NCBI GenBank assembly: GCA_001770235.1
Contig: MEQN01000011.1
Span: 373-8,789, forward strand
Direction of reading: 5' to 3'
DNA: 8,417 bases
Origin: Betaproteobacteria bacterium RBG_16_58_11
GTDB lineage: Bacteria > Pseudomonadota > Gammaproteobacteria > Burkholderiales > Thiobacteraceae
The first letter of the stretch is position 1; every line of letters starts with the position of its first letter. The notes below the pieces were generated by a model. That model worked only from the letters and a program-made list of their open reading frames with translations. It did no database searches and was not told the DNA's origin. Position numbers and translations under genes: made by a program. Positions 5,734-8,417 of the stretch are shown in pieces.

Positions 5734-6237
5734 ATGAAACATCAAAAAACCTTGGCAACTATGGCGCTGATCGTGGGCTTCTTGGCCAACAGTGGCGCCC
5801 AGGCTTCGATTTACAGTCTGGGGCCGTTGACCGCGGCCCCTACCATCCAGTTTGTTCAAATAACGCCAGGCATTTTCACTGATACGTTTAACTTCAGCAT
5901 CAGCACCGTCAGCGATCTTGCGGCTTCCGCGACCAATCATTCGTTGTATTTTGGAAGCTGGACCCTGATGGATATCTCGGGGTTCTCCATGTCGATATAT
6001 GGCCCGGGCGGTCTGATTAGCGGCCCAGCCGGTTCCGGGATCAGCCTTGCCGGTCTCAGCCTTCCGGTTGGATCTTCCTATTATGCAGAGGTAAGCGGCA
6101 CAGCGACTGGCCTATCCGGCGGCGCATACTCGGTTGCGATGCTTGCATTACCCGTTCCCGTGCCTGCCGCAGTCTGGTTGCTTGGCTCCAGCTTGATCGG
6201 CTTGGTTGGTGTGGCACGCCGCAAGAAACAAGCCTAG
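5734..6237 (+). CDS. FxDxF-type PEP-CTERM (VPLPA-like) sorted surface protein
   Basis: This 167-aa protein is predicted to be exported and processed by the exosortase system. It has an N-terminal signal peptide (basic 'MKHQK', hydrophobic 7-18, likely cleavage after AQA at residue 24). An FxDxF motif at residues 48-52 ('FTDTFNFSI') marks a known PEP-CTERM subgroup. A Ser/Gly-rich body follows. The C-terminal sorting signal consists of 'VPVPA' (141-145, in place of VPEP or VPLPA), a hydrophobic helix ('AVWLLGSSLIGLVGV') and the basic end 'ARRKKQA'. Such proteins are thought to go to the cell surface, biofilm matrix or extracellular polysaccharide. The start is supported by AAGGA (5720-5724), 9 nt before the ATG. 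No exosortase gene is in the window, as is usual, because targets are scattered in the genome. Confidence 0.88.
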   Translation: MKHQKTLATMALIVGFLANSGAQASIYSLGPLTAAPTIQFVQITPGIFTDTFNFSISTVSDLAASATNHSLYFGSWTLMDISGFSMSIYGPGGLISGPAGSGISLAGLSLPVGSSYYAEVSGTATGLSGGAYSVAMLALPVPVPAAVWLLGSSLIGLVGVARRKKQA

Positions 6238-6249
6238 TACCTGGACCTA

Positions 6250-6485
6250 TAAATTACGAAACATCCTCCGCCGATGTAGGTTAGGTTAGGCGCAGTTCTT
6301 TGCGCCGTAACCCAACAAACCCAATCTTCACAAAAGTAGGCGCCTCCAGACAACCCCGACAGGTAGGCAAAACACATCAACATCGGCGTTTAGAAGGATG
6401 ATTAGGTTTTGTTGGGTTACGCGATAAAGCCGCTAACCCAACCTACATGAACCCGCTGACTCCAAACAAAATGTTTCGTAATTTA
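6250..6485. repeat. Nested inverted-repeat element downstream of the PEP-CTERM gene
   Basis: Three pairs of inverted arms are nested about one centre. The outer pair is a perfect 15 bp, 6250-6264 (TAAATTACGAAACAT) with 6471-6485. The middle pair is 15/16, 6274-6289 (ATGTAGGTTAGGTTAG) with 6433-6448. The inner pair is a perfect 14 bp, 6306-6319 (CGTAACCCAACAAA) with 6408-6421, extended by 6320-6326/6400-6406 with one mismatch and one bulge. The middle and inner arms carry the GTAGGTTGGG and AACCCAAC words also found in the 81-bp repeats, so this is a related REP-like family. The central 73 nt show no gene. It could be a MITE or a pair of facing REP units; no target-site duplication is evident. 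Confidence 0.75.
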
Positions 6486-6523
6486 CGATTTGCAATACTA
6501 GTTGATGTGTCTGGGCTTTGGTT

Positions 6524-6565
6524 AAACCCGCACCTGAAAGCGACACTTTCAGGTGCGGGTTTTTT
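6524..6565 (+). terminator. Strong intrinsic terminator between convergent genes
   Basis: A perfect 17-bp stem, 6524-6540 (core CCCGCACCTGAAAG) with 6546-6562, has a 5-nt loop (CGACA) and a run of six Ts at 6560-6565. It would end (+) transcription from the PEP-CTERM gene. Read on the other strand, the same stem is followed by only three Ts, so it may also stop thiC transcription, less efficiently. Confidence 0.88.
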
Positions 6566-6642
6566 GTTGGTGCGCCCGGCAGGACGCTCAACCCAACAGC
6601 GCTCGATCAAATCGGCGCGCATGTCCGGCGATGATGTATTTC
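6566..6642. other. Short non-coding spacer after thiC
   Basis: The bases between the terminator and the thiC stop codon show no gene, repeat or clear regulatory site. Confidence 0.5.

Positions 6643-8417
<1,775 letters not shown>

Noticed and set aside
5653..5940. A 95-codon minus-strand frame over the start of the PEP-CTERM gene
   Set aside because: It is antisense to a gene with a clear signal peptide and sorting signal, and has no supporting ribosome binding site or domain.

Overview
The window looks like accessory DNA from a proteobacterial chromosome, and a beta- or gammaproteobacterium is the most likely source. The grounds are a PEP-CTERM/exosortase-type secreted protein, a proteobacterial-type ThiC, REP-like 'GTAGGTTGGGCT' repeats and a T6SS-type PAAR cassette. 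I cannot assign a genus. GC content is moderate and patchy: about 72% in one line of the PAAR gene and about 42% in one line of the membrane-protein gene downstream of it.

Layout, left to right. (1) 1-608 (+) is the 3' part of an MmeI-like restriction-methyltransferase gene, cut by the window edge. Eleven bases later comes a complete trypsin-like serine protease gene, 620-1429 (+). (2) An 81-bp REP-like repeat (1423-1503) provides the protease stop codon. (3) On the minus strand, 3598 to 1564, lies a compact four-gene cassette in transcription order: PAAR spike-tip protein, predicted papain-fold (NlpC/P60- or CHAP-like) effector, four-TM membrane protein, two-TM membrane protein. Two four-base stop/start overlaps, a good promoter and clear ribosome binding sites support one transcript. 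It reads as an orphan type VI secretion effector-immunity module. (4) A second copy of the 81-bp repeat (3795-3875), in the same orientation and 77/81 identical, closes the cassette, so the module sits between direct repeats. (5) 5448 to 3882 (minus) holds an unrecognised 135-aa protein, then a VapBC45-like toxin-antitoxin pair: an HTH plus DUF433 antitoxin and a PIN-like toxin whose start lies 56 nt inside the antitoxin gene. (6) An AT-rich divergent intergenic region (5449-5733) with a run of nine Gs leads to a (+) gene for a small FxDxF-type PEP-CTERM protein with a VPVPA-style sorting signal (5734-6237). (7) 6238-6642 is non-coding and holds three nested inverted repeats (6250-6485) and a strong intrinsic terminator (6524-6565). 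(8) 6643-8417 (minus) is thiC, complete at its C-terminus and lacking roughly the first 40-50 residues beyond the window.

How the pieces fit: left of about 5450 the window reads as a defence and conflict island with restriction-modification, a protease, interbacterial toxin and immunity genes, and a toxin-antitoxin pair, punctuated by REP-like repeats at gene 3' ends. Right of that is housekeeping thiamine synthesis and a surface or extracellular-matrix protein. The most interesting unit is the repeat-bracketed PAAR-effector-immunity cassette, with two apparently related membrane proteins in the immunity position.
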